Positions 1-9,092 of a stretch of DNA of 64,000 nucleotides are shown piece by piece. Position 1 is the first letter of the stretch. Each line of letters starts with the position of its first letter. The position numbers and the translations under genes are program-made. The stretch spans positions 1,674,001-1,738,000 of the forward strand of contig NZ_CP071139.1 in NCBI RefSeq assembly GCF_017639205.1, written 5' to 3'. Under the pieces are notes generated by a model. The model saw only the letters and a program-made list of their open reading frames with translations, made no database searches and had not been told where the DNA came from. Source of the stretch: Streptomyces nojiriensis (GTDB taxonomy: Bacteria; Actinomycetota; Actinomycetes; Streptomycetales; Streptomycetaceae).

Positions 1-1908
1 GGCGCCGTCGTACTCCCGGTGCTGCACAAGGCCGAGTACATGGACATCTCGGTGAAGACGATCGAGATCCGCCGGACCGGACGGGAGGGGCTGATCTGCA
101 AGGACAACATCCGCGCCGACATCCACATCAGCTTCTTCGTCCGGGTGAACAAGACCGTCGAGGACGTCATCAAGGTCGCCCAGGCCATCGGCACGGCGAC
201 CGCCAGCGACAAGACGGCCATCCAGAACTTCTTCGCCGCCAAGTTCTCCGAAGCCCTCAAGACCGTGGGCAAGCAGCTCGACTTCGTCGACCTGTACACC
301 AAGCGCGAGGAGTTCCGGGACCGGATCATCCAGGTGATCGGCACGGACCTGAACGGCTATCACCTCGACGACGCCGCCATCGACTTCCTCGAACAGACCC
401 CGATGACACAGCTGGACGCCGCCAACATCCTGGACGCCCAGGGCATCCGGAAGATCACCGAGCTGACGACCGTCGAGCACGTGCGCACGAACGAGTTCCA
501 GCGCACGGAGGAGAAGGAGATCACCCGGCAGAACGTCGACGCCCGCGAGGCCATCCTGGAGCTGGAACGCCGCCAGGCCGAAGCCGAGATCAAGCAGCGC
601 CGTGACGTCGAGACCGTCCGGGCCCGCGAGGAGGCCGAGACCGCCCGCGTGCAGGAGGAGGAGCGACTGCGCGCCCAGGGAGCCTTCCTGCGCACCGAGG
701 AGCAGCTCGGCATCCAGCGGGAGAACCAGGCCCGTGAGGTGGCGGTCGCCGCGAAGAACCGCGAGCGGGTCATCGCGGTGGAGAACGAGCGCATCGAGAA
801 GGACCGGATGCTGGAGGTCATCGCGAGGGAGCGCGAGACCCAGCTGACCCGGATCGCCGCCGACAAGGAGGTCGAGACCGAGAAGCGGGACATCGCCGAG
901 GTCGTGCGCGAGCGGATCGCGGTGGACCGCACGGTCGCCGAGCAGGAGGAGTCCATCAAGAAGCTCCGCATCGTCGAGGAGGCCGAGCGGTCCCGGCAGG
1001 CCGTGGTCATCGCCGCCGAGGCCGAGGCCCAGGAGCGCCTGGTGAAGGACATCAAGGCGGCGGAGGCGGGCGAGGCGGCGGCCGTGCACCGGGCCGCCGA
1101 GCAGCTCACGCTGGCGGAGGCCCGCGTCAAGGCCGCCGAGCTCGACGCCCGCGCCAAGCTCAGGCTCGCGGAAGGCATCCAGGCCGAGACGGCAGCGCCC
1201 GGGCTGGCCGCCGTACAGGTCCGTGAGAAGGAGGCCGACGCGATCGAGAAGACCGGCCTGGCGGAGGCGCAGGCCACCGAGGCCCGGCTGAAGGCGCAGG
1301 CCGAGGGGACGAGGGCGCAGGCGGGCGCGGACGCGGCGATGATCGGCGAGAAGCTGAAGGCGGAGGCCGCCGGTCTGACCGAGAAGGCCGCCGCGATGGC
1401 CGCCCTGGACGAGGCCTCGCGCGGGCACGAAGAGTACCGGCTGCGGCTGGCGGCGGAGAAGGAGATCCGGCTGGCCGGTCTCGACGTCCAGCGGCAGGTC
1501 GCCGAAGCACAGGCCATGGTGGTCGCGGCCGGGCTGGAGAAGGCCGACATCAACATCGTCGGCGGCGACTCGGTGTTCTTCGACCGGCTCGTCTCCTCGA
1601 TCTCGCTCGGCAAGGGCATCGACGCGTTCGTCCGGCACTCCGACACCGCGCAGGCGCTCGCCAAACCGTGGCTGGACGGCACGTCCGACTTCACGGAGGA
1701 CATCACCCGGGTCCTCGGTTCGGTCTCGACCTCGGACGTGCAGAACCTGACCGTGTCCGCACTGCTGATGAAGCTGATGCAGGGCGGGAGCGCCCAGGCC
1801 GGGCCCCTGGGCGAGCTGCTGGAGAAGGCCGGCCAGCTGGGACTCGCCGACATGCCCCTGACCAAGCTGGGCGCCGGCCTCAACGGGTCGGCCAAGACCA
1901 AGGCCTGA
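1..1908 (+). CDS. Flotillin-like SPFH-domain protein (5' end outside window)
   Basis: Flotillin-family membrane-scaffold protein, probably anchored to the cytoplasmic membrane by an N-terminal segment that lies before the window. The reading frame is open from base 1, so the GTG at 19 is very unlikely to be the true start. Residues up to about 120 form the SPFH/band-7 core (KTIEIRRTGREG, then a VEDVIKVAQAIG segment). Residues about 150-500 are a charged Glu/Arg/Ala-rich coiled coil, and the last 120 residues resemble the flotillin oligomerisation tail. A large AAA ATPase follows 123 bp downstream in the same direction, so the two are probably co-transcribed. The family is thought to organise membrane microdomains; the partner-specific role here is inferred. 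Confidence 0.88.
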   Translation, partial: GAVVLPVLHKAEYMDISVKTIEIRRTGREGLICKDNIRADIHISFFVRVNKTVEDVIKVAQAIGTATASDKTAIQNFFAAKFSEALKTVGKQLDFVDLYTKREEFRDRIIQVIGTDLNGYHLDDAAIDFLEQTPMTQLDAANILDAQGIRKITELTTVEHVRTNEFQRTEEKEITRQNVDAREAILELERRQAEAEIKQRRDVETVRAREEAETARVQEEERLRAQGAFLRTEEQLGIQRENQAREVAVAAKNRERVIAVENERIEKDRMLEVIARERETQLTRIAADKEVETEKRDIAEVVRERIAVDRTVAEQEESIKKLRIVEEAERSRQAVVIAAEAEAQERLVKDIKAAEAGEAAAVHRAAEQLTLAEARVKAAELDARAKLRLAEGIQAETAAPGLAAVQVREKEADAIEKTGLAEAQATEARLKAQAEGTRAQAGADAAMIGEKLKAEAAGLTEKAAAMAALDEASRGHEEYRLRLAAEKEIRLAGLDVQRQVAEAQAMVVAAGLEKADINIVGGDSVFFDRLVSSISLGKGIDAFVRHSDTAQALAKPWLDGTSDFTEDITRVLGSVSTSDVQNLTVSALLMKLMQGGSAQAGPLGELLEKAGQLGLADMPLTKLGAGLNGSAKTKA

Positions 1909-2031
1909 TCCGGATCTTCCGGCAGCCGGATCTCCCGACAGCCGGGGCCGCCGCACACCACACGGCGGCTCCGGCCCGGTCCACGCCCGATCACCGCACG
2001 CCCCCCGTACGCACCCGCAGGGAGCCACACC

Positions 2032-5000
2032 ATGACCACCACGTCCCCCATGGACGCGGGCACCTACGAGGTGCTGCGCGACCGGCTCGCCGCGCAGTCC
2101 GGCGAGCTGGCCCGGCGGGCCGAGGCGCTCAACACCCTCCGCGTCGAGGAGTTCGGTTCCACCGGACTGGCCCTCGACGCGACCGAGCACATCCGCACCG
2201 AGCACCCCTGCGCTCCCCGCGACATCGTGGCCGTCGGCGACACCCTGCTCTTCGGCTACAACGACGCCTCCACCGGTCTGAAGCCCGAGACCGCCGTGGC
2301 TGACGTCCTCGCCTTGTACGGCCGCGACCTGGAGCGGCTTCCCGAGACGGCCGTCCCCGGCCTCCTCGACGACCCCGCGTTCCTCCGCGAGTTCGGGGCC
2401 CTCCACCGCTACTACCGCGAAGCCCGCCTCCTCCAGCTCCGCCATGTGGAAGGGAAACTGCTCGCCGTCTTCCGGACGGGCGAGACGAGCGAGGACATCC
2501 GCGTCCTGCGCTGGGCCCTGGCCCCGGACGGGACCGCCACCTTCCTGGACGGCCGGGGCGAGCGCGACCACGTCCTGCCGCCCTCCCACGACTTCGAGTG
2601 GACCACCGCCACCCGCCAGGACCACGTCCTCGGCCGTCACCCGCACGTTTCCATCGGCGGCGCGGTCTTCGTCTCCACCGTCGGCGGCGCCCTCACCCTG
2701 AAGACCGACGACGACACCGAGACGGACGAGGGCATCTTCTCCGAGCCGGTCACCGAACCGCTCCAGTCCCTCGCCGACGCGGACATCGAGTACGCGCACG
2801 TCGGACCGCTGATCCTGCTGCGGGTACGCCCGTACAAGGAAGAGGTCCAGCGCCATCTGGTGTTCAACATCCTCGCCAAGACCGTCGTCCGCCTCGACGG
2901 CATCGGCCAGGCCGCCCGTACGCTGCCCGACGGCCAGGGGATCGTCTTCCCGGGCGGGTACTGCCTCGCCACCGGTACGTCCAAGACCTTCGACACCGCC
3001 ACCGACGGCCTGGAGTACGAGCGGACGGTGCGCTCCCCCAACGGCGAGGACGTGCTGTACGTCTTCCATGCGCGGGCGGAAGGCCGCAGCCTGCTCCTCC
3101 CCTACAACGTCATCCGCAAGGAGATCGCCACGCCGATCTCCTGCCACGGCCACGCCCTCTTCGATGACGGCGCACTGCTGGTGCTGCGCGCGGACTCCGA
3201 CGAGCCGGCCCGGGTGCATCCGCTCCAGCGCTGGAGCTCCCCGTACGTCTCCGATACCCACGCGGCCGCCCTGCCCGTCGGCGGCGGGGCACTGGCCCGC
3301 GTCGGCAACGCCGACCTCGTCCGCGGCATTTCGGACTGCCTCTCCCTCGCCGGTGCGGCGTCCTCGACCACGCCCACCGGTGCCGGGTACACGGCCCTCG
3401 TCGAAGCCAGCGTCCGGGCCGCCGACCGTTACCACTGGCTCGGCGACCACGAACTCGGCGACCTGCGCGCCCCTCTGAGTGAGCTCCGTGCCACCGCCGA
3501 ACAGGTGTTGGCCGAGTTTGAGACCGTACGGGCCCTGACCCGGCAAGCTGCCGAGGTGCTGGCCGGGGCCGCGGCGCGAACCACCGCGCTCGTACGCCGT
3601 CTGCGCGGGGAGGCGCCCCGCAGCGCCGGTGAGTGGGTGGACGGTCTGACCGAACTGCGACGCGCCCAGGGCCGTCTCTTCGGCGTCAAGGAGCTGCGGT
3701 ACGCGGACACGGACCGCGTCGACGAGCTGGCCGCCGAGGTCGAGGCCGACATCGTCGCCTTCGCCGGCCGGGCCGTGACCTTCCTGGCGCGCGAGGACGC
3801 CTTCGCCGCCCACCACGAGGACGTGGACCGCCTCGCCGAGGACGCGGCTGCGATCGCCACCGTCGCCGAGGCCGGACCCCTCTCCGCCCGTCTCGACGAG
3901 CAGACCGAGGGCCTGGAGACGGTCACCGAGGTCGTTGCCGGGCTCGACATCGGCGACGCCACCGTCCGTACGTCCATCCTGGAACGGATCGCCGAGGTGC
4001 TCGGCGGCGTGAACCGGGCCCGTGCCACCCTTGATGCCCGCCGCCGCGAACTCCTGGCGCGCGAGGGGCAGGCCGAGTTCGCCGCCGAGTCCGCCCTGCT
4101 GGCCCAGGCGGTCACCGGAGCGCTGGCCGCCGCGCACACCCCGGACGCCTGCGACGAGCAGCTCTCGCGGCTCCTGCTGCGGCTGGAGAACCTGGAGTCC
4201 CGCTTCGCGGAGTCCGACGTGTTCCTCTCCGACCTGGCAGCCAAGCGCACCGAGGTGTACGAGGCGTTCTCGTCCCGCAAGCAGACCTTGCAGGACGCCC
4301 GTGCCCGCCGGGCGGAACGGCTGGCGGATTCGGCCGCGCGCGTGCTGGAGACCGTCACCCGCCGCGCCGCCGCCCTCGACGACGCCGATGCGGTCAGCAC
4401 CTTCTTCGCTTCCGACCCCATGGTCGCCAAGGTCCGCCGCACGGCCGCCGAACTGCGGGAACTGGGCGAGGACACCCGGGCCGAGGAGCTCGACGGCCGG
4501 CTGAAGGCCGCCCGTCAGGAAGCCGGGCGCGCCCTGCGCGACCGCGCCGAGCTCTACGCGGACGGCGGCCGGACCGTCCGACTCGGCCGCCACCGGTTCG
4601 CCGTGAACACCCAGCCCCTCGACCTCACCCTGGTCCCGCAGGGCGACCGCCTCGCCTTCGCCCTCACCGGAACCGACTACCACTCCCCCGTCACCGACCC
4701 CGGTTTCGAGGCCACCCGCCCCTACTGGGGCCAGTCGCTGCCCTCGGAGAACGCGGACGTCTACCGCGCCGAGTACCTCGCCGCCCGCCTGCTCGCCGAG
4801 CACGGCCCGGCCGCCCTCGCGGAGGCTGACCTCCCGGCCCTCGTACGTCACGCTGCCGAAGCCTCGTACGACGAGGGCTACGAGCGCGGGGTCCACGACC
4901 ACGACGCCACGGCCATCCTGACGGTACTGCTGCGCCTGCACGAGTCGGCCGGCCTGCTGCGCTATCCGCCCGAGGCCCGTGCCGAGGCCCAAGTGTTCTG

Positions 5001-6918
5001 GGCGCACCGCACGACCGCCGGGGAGCGGACGGCCTGGGCCCGCCGGGCGACCTCGCTCGCCCGGGTCCGGGACGCGTTCGGGGCGCCGCCCGCGATCGCC
5101 GCGTTCCAGGACGAACTGGCCACGGCCATCGCAGGGGCCGACAGCTCGGCGGCCGCCGAGTACCTCTTCGAGGAACTTGCCTGCGGCCAGGGCGGATTCG
5201 TCACGAGCGCCGCGGCCCGGACTCTGCTGGAGAAGTTCCGCCGCGCGGTCGGCACCTCCGCCTTCGAGGAGGACCTCGCCGCGCTGCCCGCCCTGGCGGA
5301 CCGGCGCCAGCTCGCCGAGGCGTGGCTCACCTCGTACGCCGCCGCGGCCGGTGAGCCCATGGCCCCGGGGGACCTCGCCGAGGCGGTGGCCGTGGAGCTC
5401 TGCCCTGACCTCGACCGCTACGAGTCGGAGGCGCCCGTGGCCGGGGTGGTCGAGGGCCTCCTCGGCCGGCACCCCCGCATCAGCGGGCGGTCCCTCACGG
5501 TGAGGATCGACGAACTACTGGCCCGCACACGAGGCTTCGCGGCGACCACCGTGCCCGGTTTCCGTGACTACCAACGGCGGCGCGCGGCCCTGGTCGCTGC
5601 CGAACGCGCCCGCCTGCGGCTGGACGAGTACCGGCCCAGGGCCCTGTCCTCCTTCGTCCGGGGCCGTCTGCTCGACGAGGTGTTCCTGCCCCTCGTCGGA
5701 GACAACCTCGCCAAGCAGCTGGGCACCACCGGCGAAACCAAACGAACGGACAGCAACGGCCTGTTGCTACTCGTCTCCCCGCCCGGCTACGGCAAGACGA
5801 CCCTCATGGAGTACGTGGCCGACCGGCTGGGCCTCGTCCTGGTCAAGGTCGACGGCCCGGCGCTCGGCCACGGGGTCACCTCGCTGGACCCGGCCGAGGC
5901 GCCGAACGCCACGGCACGCCGCGAAGTCGAAAAGATCAACTTCGCCCTGGAGGCGGGCAACAACATCCTGCTCTACCTGGACGACATCCAGCACACCTCG
6001 TCGGAGCTGCTGCAGAAGTTCATCCCGCTGTGCGACGCCACCCGCCGCATGGAAGGCGTGTGGGACGGCGAGGCCCGCACCTACGACCTGCGCGGCAAGC
6101 GGTTCGCGGTCTGCATGGCCGGCAACCCTTACACCGGGTCCGGGCAGCGCTTCCGCATCCCGGACATGCTCGCCAACCGCGCCGACGTCTGGAACCTCGG
6201 CGACGTCCTGACCGGCAAAGAGACGGCGTTCGCCCTCAGTTTCGTCGAGAACGCCCTCACCTCGAACCCGGTCCTGGCCCCGCTCGCCGGCCGCGACCGC
6301 GCGGACCTCGACCAGCTGATCCGTTTGGCCTCCGACGACCCGGCGGCCCGCGCCGACCGGCTCGTCCACCCGTACGCTCCGGCGGATCTGGAGCAGGTCC
6401 TCGCGGTACTGCGGCACCTGCTGACCGCCCGGGAAACGGTCCTGGCCGTGAACGCCGCCTACATCGCCTCCGCCTCCCAGAGCGAGGAAGCCCGCACCGA
6501 GCCGCCGTTCCTGCTCCAGGGTTCGTACCGCAACATGAACAAGATCGCCGCCCGGATCGACCCCGTCATGAACGATGCCGAGCTGGCGGCGGTCATCGAC
6601 GACCACTACACGGGTGAGGCCCAGACCCTCGCCACCGGCGCCGAGGCCGGCCTCCTCAAGCTCGCAGAGCTCCGCTCCACCCTCACCTGGGAGCAGGCCG
6701 AGCGGTGGACGGCGATCAAGAGCTCGTACGTACGGGCCCGGGCCCTCGGCGGCCCCGAAGCCGACCCGCTCACGCGCGCGGTCGCCGCCCTCGGGCTCCT
6801 GGCGGACCGCGTGGCTTCCGTCGAGTCCGCCATCACCCGGGCTGCCGGCCCCCGCCGTACGCCGGACCATCCGGCGGCCCGGCACGCCCTGCGGTCGGCG
6901 GACGCGGAGCGGCCGTGA
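2032..6918 (+). CDS. Large AAA ATPase, DUF3686 family (annotated elsewhere as DNA repair ATPase)
   Basis: A 1,628-aa protein with an N-terminal region of about 460 aa of mixed strand character, a central helical/coiled-coil part (about 490-900) and a C-terminal AAA+ module. Walker A is PPGYGKTT at about residue 1250 and Walker B is ILLYLDDIQ at about 1313-1321; a sensor-like AGNPYTGSG follows near 1361. This architecture matches the large ATPases often labelled DNA repair ATPase, though I see no nuclease or DNA-binding motif and would not trust that label. ATG at 2032 follows a GGGAG ribosome site. The flotillin gene lies just upstream, suggesting an ATPase acting on or with a membrane scaffold. 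Its stop abuts the end of a convergent pseudogene. Confidence 0.82.
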   Translation: MTTTSPMDAGTYEVLRDRLAAQSGELARRAEALNTLRVEEFGSTGLALDATEHIRTEHPCAPRDIVAVGDTLLFGYNDASTGLKPETAVADVLALYGRDLERLPETAVPGLLDDPAFLREFGALHRYYREARLLQLRHVEGKLLAVFRTGETSEDIRVLRWALAPDGTATFLDGRGERDHVLPPSHDFEWTTATRQDHVLGRHPHVSIGGAVFVSTVGGALTLKTDDDTETDEGIFSEPVTEPLQSLADADIEYAHVGPLILLRVRPYKEEVQRHLVFNILAKTVVRLDGIGQAARTLPDGQGIVFPGGYCLATGTSKTFDTATDGLEYERTVRSPNGEDVLYVFHARAEGRSLLLPYNVIRKEIATPISCHGHALFDDGALLVLRADSDEPARVHPLQRWSSPYVSDTHAAALPVGGGALARVGNADLVRGISDCLSLAGAASSTTPTGAGYTALVEASVRAADRYHWLGDHELGDLRAPLSELRATAEQVLAEFETVRALTRQAAEVLAGAAARTTALVRRLRGEAPRSAGEWVDGLTELRRAQGRLFGVKELRYADTDRVDELAAEVEADIVAFAGRAVTFLAREDAFAAHHEDVDRLAEDAAAIATVAEAGPLSARLDEQTEGLETVTEVVAGLDIGDATVRTSILERIAEVLGGVNRARATLDARRRELLAREGQAEFAAESALLAQAVTGALAAAHTPDACDEQLSRLLLRLENLESRFAESDVFLSDLAAKRTEVYEAFSSRKQTLQDARARRAERLADSAARVLETVTRRAAALDDADAVSTFFASDPMVAKVRRTAAELRELGEDTRAEELDGRLKAARQEAGRALRDRAELYADGGRTVRLGRHRFAVNTQPLDLTLVPQGDRLAFALTGTDYHSPVTDPGFEATRPYWGQSLPSENADVYRAEYLAARLLAEHGPAALAEADLPALVRHAAEASYDEGYERGVHDHDATAILTVLLRLHESAGLLRYPPEARAEAQVFWAHRTTAGERTAWARRATSLARVRDAFGAPPAIAAFQDELATAIAGADSSAAAEYLFEELACGQGGFVTSAAARTLLEKFRRAVGTSAFEEDLAALPALADRRQLAEAWLTSYAAAAGEPMAPGDLAEAVAVELCPDLDRYESEAPVAGVVEGLLGRHPRISGRSLTVRIDELLARTRGFAATTVPGFRDYQRRRAALVAAERARLRLDEYRPRALSSFVRGRLLDEVFLPLVGDNLAKQLGTTGETKRTDSNGLLLLVSPPGYGKTTLMEYVADRLGLVLVKVDGPALGHGVTSLDPAEAPNATARREVEKINFALEAGNNILLYLDDIQHTSSELLQKFIPLCDATRRMEGVWDGEARTYDLRGKRFAVCMAGNPYTGSGQRFRIPDMLANRADVWNLGDVLTGKETAFALSFVENALTSNPVLAPLAGRDRADLDQLIRLASDDPAARADRLVHPYAPADLEQVLAVLRHLLTARETVLAVNAAYIASASQSEEARTEPPFLLQGSYRNMNKIAARIDPVMNDAELAAVIDDHYTGEAQTLATGAEAGLLKLAELRSTLTWEQAERWTAIKSSYVRARALGGPEADPLTRAVAALGLLADRVASVESAITRAAGPRRTPDHPAARHALRSADAERP

Positions 6919-7425
6919 TCAGCAGCACAGGACCTGAACGTGCTGGACGGGGTTGTTGGCGAAACCATCGCGGTTCCACGGCTGTTCGAGGGTTGGGCGC
7001 GTCCTTCGGCATCCTTGGCACGCACGATGCGGGCCTGGACCTGCGCGACCGGCCCGTACCCCGACCAGGCTCGCCCCTCCAGCACCACGGGTCCCGGGCG
7101 CACGATACGGGTGCGCGACATGAAGTCGGGGAAGCCCGGCGGGACCATCAGGGCGCGCGGCGCGATCCTGGTGACCGGTTCGCCGGGCTCGTCGGGCGTC
7201 TGCCGCAAGCGCCTGCTGGAGGCCGGTGAACGGGGCGTCGGTCAGGGTGATGTCCCGGAGCCATTTCACGTGTGCCATTCCGTATCAACCGGGCACGACC
7301 AGTCGCAGTGGGTAACCGTGCTGCGGGGCAGGGGAAGGCCGTTCATCGTGTAGGCGATCAGCACCTCCGGGTCCGCGCCCGTGGCGATCGGCAGGGGCGT
7401 CGAAGCCGCCTTCACGGGTACCGAC
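6919..7425 (-). pseudogene. Decayed C-terminal part of a molybdopterin sulfite oxidase
   Basis: Read on the minus strand and switching frames, this stretch spells the C-terminal half of a sulfite-oxidase-family enzyme: a PEVLIAYTMNG segment, then PQHGYPLRLVVPG, then YGMAHVKWLRDITLTD, then RLRQTPDEPGEPVTRIAP, GFPDFMSRTRIVRPG, and finally QPWNRDGFANN before the stop. At least three frame changes are needed, and the conserved Trp after VVPG (normally VPGWYGM) is a TGA stop near 7290. The N-terminal molybdenum-binding half with its cysteine is missing. It is therefore a genuine relic rather than a single sequencing error. It ends immediately at the stop of the upstream convergent ATPase gene. Confidence 0.72.
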
Positions 7426-7483
7426 CAGCATCGGCAGCGGGCCCCGGCGGGCGGGCGCCCGTACCGCGCAGGACAGTGGGTGC

Positions 7484-7813
7484 ATGACGTACGACGAAGG
7501 GCTGGCCCAGCGGATCCGGGAGCGGCTCGGCGAGCGGTCCGCCGTCACCGAGAAACGGATGTTCGGCGGTCTCGCGTTCCTGCTGCACGGCAACATGACC
7601 ATGGGCGTGTCCGGTGAAGAGGTCGTTGTCCGTGTGGGTCCGGACCGGACCGAACAGGCTCTCGCCCGCCCGGAGGCCCGGCCCATGGACTTCACCGGCC
7701 GCCCGATGCGCGGCTGGGTGACGGTGAGCGGCCCGGCCTTGGCGGAGGATGCCGTGCTGGATCACTGGATCACGACGGCAGTGGCGTTCGCGGACACGCT
7801 GCCGCCCAAGTGA
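7484..7813 (+). CDS. TfoX N-terminal domain protein
   Basis: A 109-aa protein matching the TfoX/Sxy N-terminal domain: an early VTEKRMFGGLAFLLHGNM segment followed by VRVGPDRTEQALARP and a C-terminal helix ending in ADTLPP. In enterobacteria the domain belongs to a competence regulator, but stand-alone actinobacterial copies have no established role and competence should not be inferred. The ATG at 7484 gives the full domain. It is convergent with the SRPBCC gene, the two stops being 9 bp apart. It probably shares no operon, because the sequence upstream is a pseudogene on the other strand. Confidence 0.8.
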   Translation: MTYDEGLAQRIRERLGERSAVTEKRMFGGLAFLLHGNMTMGVSGEEVVVRVGPDRTEQALARPEARPMDFTGRPMRGWVTVSGPALAEDAVLDHWITTAVAFADTLPPK

Positions 7814-7822
7814 GATCCGTGC

Positions 7823-8266
7823 TCACCGCTCCAGCAGAGCCTTGAGTGCCGCCAGGTCCTTGTGCTGGGCGCGGCGCATGGCCGCCGCCATCACGGTGGC
7901 GGCGAGGGAGGCGAATCCGCTGGGCTCGCCGCGGTTGCGGAGGGTCATGCGGGTGTGGTCCAAGCCCTCCCCGTACGGCTCCCAGGTGTAGGTGGTCTCC
8001 ATGGGAAAGGGGCCTTCGTCCGTACGCATCACCACTCGGCGCCCGGGCTCGTACGTGGTGATCTCGTACGTGTAGGCCAGCCGCCTGCCGAGGAAGCGGG
8101 CGACGAAGGCGACCTTGGAGCCGACCGCCACCGGGGGCGGGGTCCGCCAGTCGGCGGAGGTGATGTTGGCGTACCACTCGGGTGCGTGGGTGGGGTCGGC
8201 CGCGTAGGCGGCAACCCGGTCGCACGGGGCGGCGATCACGGCCTCCGTCAGCACGTCGACCTTCAT
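7823..8266 (-). CDS. SRPBCC (START/Bet v1-like) family protein
   Basis: A 147-aa polyketide-cyclase/AHSA1-like fold. It opens MKVDVLTEAVIAAPCDRVAAYAAD, followed by the typical WYANITSADW and YEITTYEPGRRVVMR strands, the pattern of a hydrophobic-ligand cavity protein. The reading frame is open much further upstream, but the ATG at 8266 is preferred: GGAGG stands a few bases before it and the protein begins at the domain boundary. It starts 14 bp after the stop of the CGNR regulator gene, so the pair is almost certainly one transcript. Ligand unknown. Confidence 0.82.
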   Translation of the reverse strand: MKVDVLTEAVIAAPCDRVAAYAADPTHAPEWYANITSADWRTPPPVAVGSKVAFVARFLGRRLAYTYEITTYEPGRRVVMRTDEGPFPMETTYTWEPYGEGLDHTRMTLRNRGEPSGFASLAATVMAAAMRRAQHKDLAALKALLER

Positions 8267-8280
8267 CGCAGAGCCTCCAC

Positions 8281-8937
8281 TCAGGACTCGGGGTCGGTCT
8301 TGGTGACCCGGTGGCGCTGGTAGTGGCGGGCGACACGGGCGCGGTTGCCGCAGCCGGCCGAGCACCATTCGCGGCGGGGGTGCTGTTTCACGAAGTAGAG
8401 CACGCAGCCCGGCGCCAGGCAGGCACGCAGCTGCGGCCGCGTGCCGCCGGTGAACAGGTCCACGGCTTGTCCGGCGAGCATGGCGACCACCGCCTGTCCC
8501 GCGAGGTCGCCGGTGCGCACGATGCGGGTCGGGTCCGCGCCGGAAGGCCAGTGGAGCGTCGCCCACACCGGCGTCGCGCCGCACGCCTCGTTCAGTGCCG
8601 TGAGTGCTGCGTCCCGGGTGGCGATGGCCGACTGCGCGTCCGGCCGAGCGTCCTCGGTCGCTTCGGCGGCGAGCCTGCGCAGTGCGTCCCTCAAGCCGCG
8701 CAGCCGAGCGGCGGTCTCTTCCGCTCCGGCGGGCCGTTCGGCGTCGAGCCAGGCACCGACCGCGGGAGCGGAGGGTGTCAGTCGGGGGCCGACGGCCCGC
8801 AGCCATGCGACGGCTCCGTCGGGGCCGTCGATCGCGTCGTGCACGCCGTCCCGATCGGCCCAGATCGTGTTCATCAGCTCGATCGGGAGCGGTTCGCCGA
8901 GCAGCGGTGCGCTCGTACCGGGGTCTGTGCTGTCCAC
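8281..8937 (-). CDS. CGNR zinc-finger transcriptional regulator
   Basis: A 218-aa protein with an N-terminal ABATE-type domain (stress-associated, proposed ligand binding) and a C-terminal CGNR zinc finger. The finger spans about residues 170-212, with cysteines in RACLAPGC and WCSAGCGNRARVARHYQRHR. Proteins of this pair of domains are regarded as one-component transcription factors. A GTG start at 8937 matches the beginning of the domain. It is divergent from a carboxymuconolactone-decarboxylase-like gene, and the 155-bp space between them holds inverted repeats, so it probably regulates itself and that gene. The SRPBCC gene follows in the same transcript. Confidence 0.86.
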   Translation of the reverse strand: MDSTDPGTSAPLLGEPLPIELMNTIWADRDGVHDAIDGPDGAVAWLRAVGPRLTPSAPAVGAWLDAERPAGAEETAARLRGLRDALRRLAAEATEDARPDAQSAIATRDAALTALNEACGATPVWATLHWPSGADPTRIVRTGDLAGQAVVAMLAGQAVDLFTGGTRPQLRACLAPGCVLYFVKQHPRREWCSAGCGNRARVARHYQRHRVTKTDPES

Positions 8938-8959
8938 GCGCCCCAGCCTACCAGGGGCC

Positions 8960-9052
8960 TAATGGTTAAAGCACCTCTCCACCATTTGACTTCTCCGAAG
9001 ACAGATACCTATCGTTCTAACGACAAGAGCGCATCCCAACCATTAGAACGAT
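8960..9052. promoter_or_regulatory. Divergent promoter region with two inverted repeats
   Basis: Between the CGNR regulator and the carboxymuconolactone-decarboxylase-like gene, ATCGTTCTAA (9011-9020) is repeated inverted and perfectly as TTAGAACGAT (9043-9052), spaced 22 bp. TAATGGTT (8960-8967) recurs inverted as AACCATTA (9038-9045), overlapping the first pair. This arrangement is typical of an operator for the divergently encoded regulator, but binding is inferred. Confidence 0.55.
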
Positions 9053-9092
9053 GGTGTCGGTGTCGCCCTCTCCCCTCAGAAAGGCCATGAAC

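Noticed and set aside
1160..1510. Arg/Pro-rich small open frames antisense to the flotillin coiled coil
   Set aside because: Typical shadows of GC-rich coding DNA.
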